In this document: positions 62,242 to 64,000 of the stretch, piece by piece
Layout of the letters: every line of letters starts with the position of its first letter
How positions within the stretch are numbered: the first letter of the stretch is position 1
Program-made: the position numbers and the translations under genes
Notes under the pieces: model-generated
Told to the model about the DNA's origin: nothing
Database searches by the model: none
What the model saw: only the letters and a program-made list of their open reading frames with translations
Origin: Hyphomicrobiales bacterium
GTDB lineage: Bacteria > Pseudomonadota > Alphaproteobacteria > Rhizobiales > Kaistiaceae
DNA length: 64,000 nucleotides
Direction: 5' to 3'
Assembly (NCBI GenBank): GCA_017305635.1
Contig: JAFKKF010000008.1
Location: 62,001-126,000 of the forward strand

Positions 62242-63033
62242 ATGTACGCCACCACCTACCATCGTCCGTCCTCGGTCGAGGAAGCCGCCAGGCTGCTTTC
62301 CGGCGAAGCCAAGATCCTTGCCGGCGGGCAGACCCTCCTGCCGGCGATGAAGCTGCATCTCGCCGGCCCGAGCGACCTGGTCGACATCCGGCGCATCGGC
62401 GCGTTGAAGGGCATCAAGGCCGATCGCTCGGCGGTGACCATAGGTGCCGCGACCACGCATTTCGAGGTGGCGAGCAGCCCCGACATCCGCAAGGCGATCC
62501 CGGCGCTCGCCACGCTCGCCGGCTGGATCGGCGACCCGGCGGTCCGGCATGTCGGAACCATCGGCGGTTCCATCGCCAACAACGACCCGGCGGCGGACTA
62601 TCCGGCTGGCCTCCTCGGGCTCGGCGCGACCGTCGTCACCAACCAACGCGAGATCGCGGCCGACGACTTCTTCACCGGGCTCTTCTCGACGGCGCTGGAG
62701 GACGGCGAGATCATCACCGCCGTCAGGTTCCCGGTGCCGAAGCGGGCCGGCTACGAGAAGCTGCGCCACCCGGCTTCGCGCTTCGCGCTGGTCGGGGTGA
62801 TGGTCGCGGAGACGGCCGGCGGTGTCCGCGTCGCGGTCACCGGCTCGGGGTCGGACGGCGTGTTCCGCGCGACGGAGCTGGAGGCGGCGCTGGCGAAGAG
62901 CTTCACCGCCTCGGCGCTCGCCGGCATCACCATCGCCACGGACCGCCTCATGTCGGACATCCACGGCGATGCCGCCTACCGGGCGAACGCGATCAGGGTG
63001 ATCGCCCAGCGCGCGGTGGGCTCGGCGAAGTAA
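62242..63033 (+). CDS. Molybdenum hydroxylase FAD subunit (CoxM family)
   Basis: A 263-residue flavoprotein. FAD-binding motifs are AKILAGGQTLLP (residues 24-35) and RHVGTIGGSIANNDPAADYP (about 103-122), as in CoxM/CutM. Together with the two preceding genes it completes an aerobic-type hydroxylase complex. AGGGAGG precedes the ATG. No dedicated maturation genes (XdhC/CoxD-like) follow before the convergent truncated phosphatase. Confidence 0.93.
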   Translation: MYATTYHRPSSVEEAARLLSGEAKILAGGQTLLPAMKLHLAGPSDLVDIRRIGALKGIKADRSAVTIGAATTHFEVASSPDIRKAIPALATLAGWIGDPAVRHVGTIGGSIANNDPAADYPAGLLGLGATVVTNQREIAADDFFTGLFSTALEDGEIITAVRFPVPKRAGYEKLRHPASRFALVGVMVAETAGGVRVAVTGSGSDGVFRATELEAALAKSFTASALAGITIATDRLMSDIHGDAAYRANAIRVIAQRAVGSAK

Positions 63034-63072
63034 GGGCGATCGACGCGTCGGCGCAGGAGCCGGCGCGACCGG

Positions 63073-63706
63073 TCAGGCGATGCCGGTCACTGCGACGAGC
63101 GACCGGGCAATCCCCGGTGCGCAGGCGAGCACCCGGTTGCCGAGCCGCATGCCGTCATTCGCCGCGAAGTCGCTGGTCCGCCCGCTCGCCTCCTCGACGA
63201 GGAGAAGCCCGGCGAGAACGTCCCAGCTCCACAGGTGCAGCTCGCAATAGCCCTCGATCCGGCCGCAGGCGACCTGGGCGAGGCCGAGCGCCGCCGAGCC
63301 CGCCTGGACGAAGTCGTAGCCGGCATGCACGAGGCGCCCGACGAGGTAGTCATCCATGGGCGCACGGTGCGAATTGCCGGCATCGATGACCGAGTCCTCG
63401 GGCCGCAACGTGTCGCGCACCTTGATCGGCCGGCCGTCGCGGAAGGCGCCGGCCCCGCGCCGGGCGGAGAAGAGCTCGCCCGCCGCCGGGTCGATGATGG
63501 CGCCGCAGAGCGTGCGGCCATCGGCGCGGAAGGCGATCGACACGGTGAAATGCGCGATGCCGCGCGCGAAGTTCCGGGTGCCGTCGATCGGGTCGACCGC
63601 CCATGACGCTTCGCCGTCCGTCCCCCCGGATTCCTCGGTGAGGATTCCATCCTCGGGAAAAGCCTCGGCGATCCGCCGGCGGATGAGGCCGTCATCGCGG
63701 CGCCCG
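63073..63706 (-). pseudogene. Inositol monophosphatase-family gene lacking its 5' end
   Basis: About 211 codons encode the C-terminal four fifths of an IMPase-family enzyme: ILTEESG, the metal site DPIDGTRNFARG, and HLWSWDVLAGLLLVEEASG. The first 48 or so residues found in the intact homologue at 21263-22075 are absent. Recognisable homology stops exactly at the stop codon of the SDR gene on the same strand. Upstream of that, the frame runs antiphase through SDR coding sequence, and the only ATG is about 85 bases inside it. A 5' deletion that joined the two genes is the simplest reading; an assembly error is possible. Confidence 0.6.
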
Positions 63707-64000
63707 TCAGACCCACCCGCCGTCGACGATGAAATGCTGCGACGTGCACATGCGGCTGTCGTCGGCGGCCAGGAACAGGGCCATGCGCGCAATGTCCGGC
63801 GGATAGACGCGATCGGGCAGGCACTGGCGCTCGGCGATCTGCCGCTCGCCGTCGGGCGTCAGCCACAGCCGCATCTGCCGCTCCGTCATCACCCAACCAG
63901 GGATCATGCAGTTGACACGGATGCGCTCCGGTCCGAACTCGCGCGCCAGCGCCCGCGTCAGGCCGGTGACCGCCGCCTTGGCGGTGACATAGGCGGGGCA
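63707..64000 (-). CDS. Short-chain dehydrogenase/reductase, C-terminal part (gene cut by window end)
   Basis: The last 97 codons of an SDR read leftward from the window edge. It has TAKAAVTGLTRALAREFGPE (the YxxxK segment), RVNCMIPGWVMTERQ, PDIARMALFLAADDSRMCTS and a normal family ending FIVDGGWV. The N-terminal coenzyme-binding part lies outside the window. Its stop codon directly abuts the remnant phosphatase frame. Confidence 0.9.
   Translation of the reverse strand, partial: CPAYVTAKAAVTGLTRALAREFGPERIRVNCMIPGWVMTERQMRLWLTPDGERQIAERQCLPDRVYPPDIARMALFLAADDSRMCTSQHFIVDGGWV

Overview
The window is a 64 kb, high-GC, gene-dense piece of a proteobacterial genome. It looks alphaproteobacterial, most likely Hyphomicrobiales. 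Grounds are the many carbohydrate ABC operons, the BMP-type nucleoside importer, the aerobic-type molybdenum hydroxylase, the M81 peptidase and a nar operon led by a NarR-like regulator. Genus is not decidable from sequence reading alone. No rRNA, tRNA, CRISPR array, transposase or phage gene was recognised, and no gene-free stretch exceeds 300 bases.

1-16.3 kb is a sugar-uptake block. Operon A (+; left edge cut) encodes a binding protein, ATPase and permease. Operon B (-, 9823 down to 2975) encodes a permease, binding protein, a permease fused to a beta-propeller, a second beta-propeller protein and an ATPase. Operon C (+, 11960-16331) is a paralogue of A ending in a metallo-beta-lactamase-fold hydrolase. 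It is divergent from a LacI-family repressor, with two matching operator-like palindromes between them. An SDR gene sits between B and the repressor.

16.5-22.1 kb is a second kind of importer (Tat-type binding protein, two permeases, MalK/FbpC-type ATPase) followed by a glycerophosphodiesterase-like gene. This meets an inositol-monophosphatase-family gene tail to tail over one shared CTAG. 22.1-25.9 kb (-) is a compact NRPS-like trio: HsaA-type flavin monooxygenase, carrier protein-thioesterase with a cysteine at the nucleophile position, and stand-alone adenylating enzyme. Divergent from it, 26.1-30.1 kb encodes a type I secretion ABC protein, its adaptor and a small RTX protein. I judge 22-30 kb the best candidate for undescribed biology.

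30.1-37.5 kb holds a methyltransferase, a nucleoside hydrolase with a BMP/ATPase/two-permease importer, and an SDR. 37.7-40.3 kb is a small glycan-like island with softer base composition: sulfotransferase-like protein, GT2 glycosyltransferase and methyltransferase. 40.4-41.9 kb is an M81/MlrC-type peptidase.

42.0-56.5 kb is respiratory nitrate reduction: a divergent Crp/Fnr-family regulator (NarR-like), a perfect FNR-type box, fused narK1-narK2, narGHJI, a PpiC foldase, an unknown 96-residue protein, moeA, a DUF2478 protein and nnrS, nearly all overlapping or within a few bases. 56.5-59.1 kb has a divergent pair of hydrolases. 59.4-63.0 kb is a three-subunit molybdenum hydroxylase with the form II-type active-site loop. 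The right edge has an SDR (cut by the window) abutting what looks like a 5'-truncated inositol-monophosphatase-family gene.
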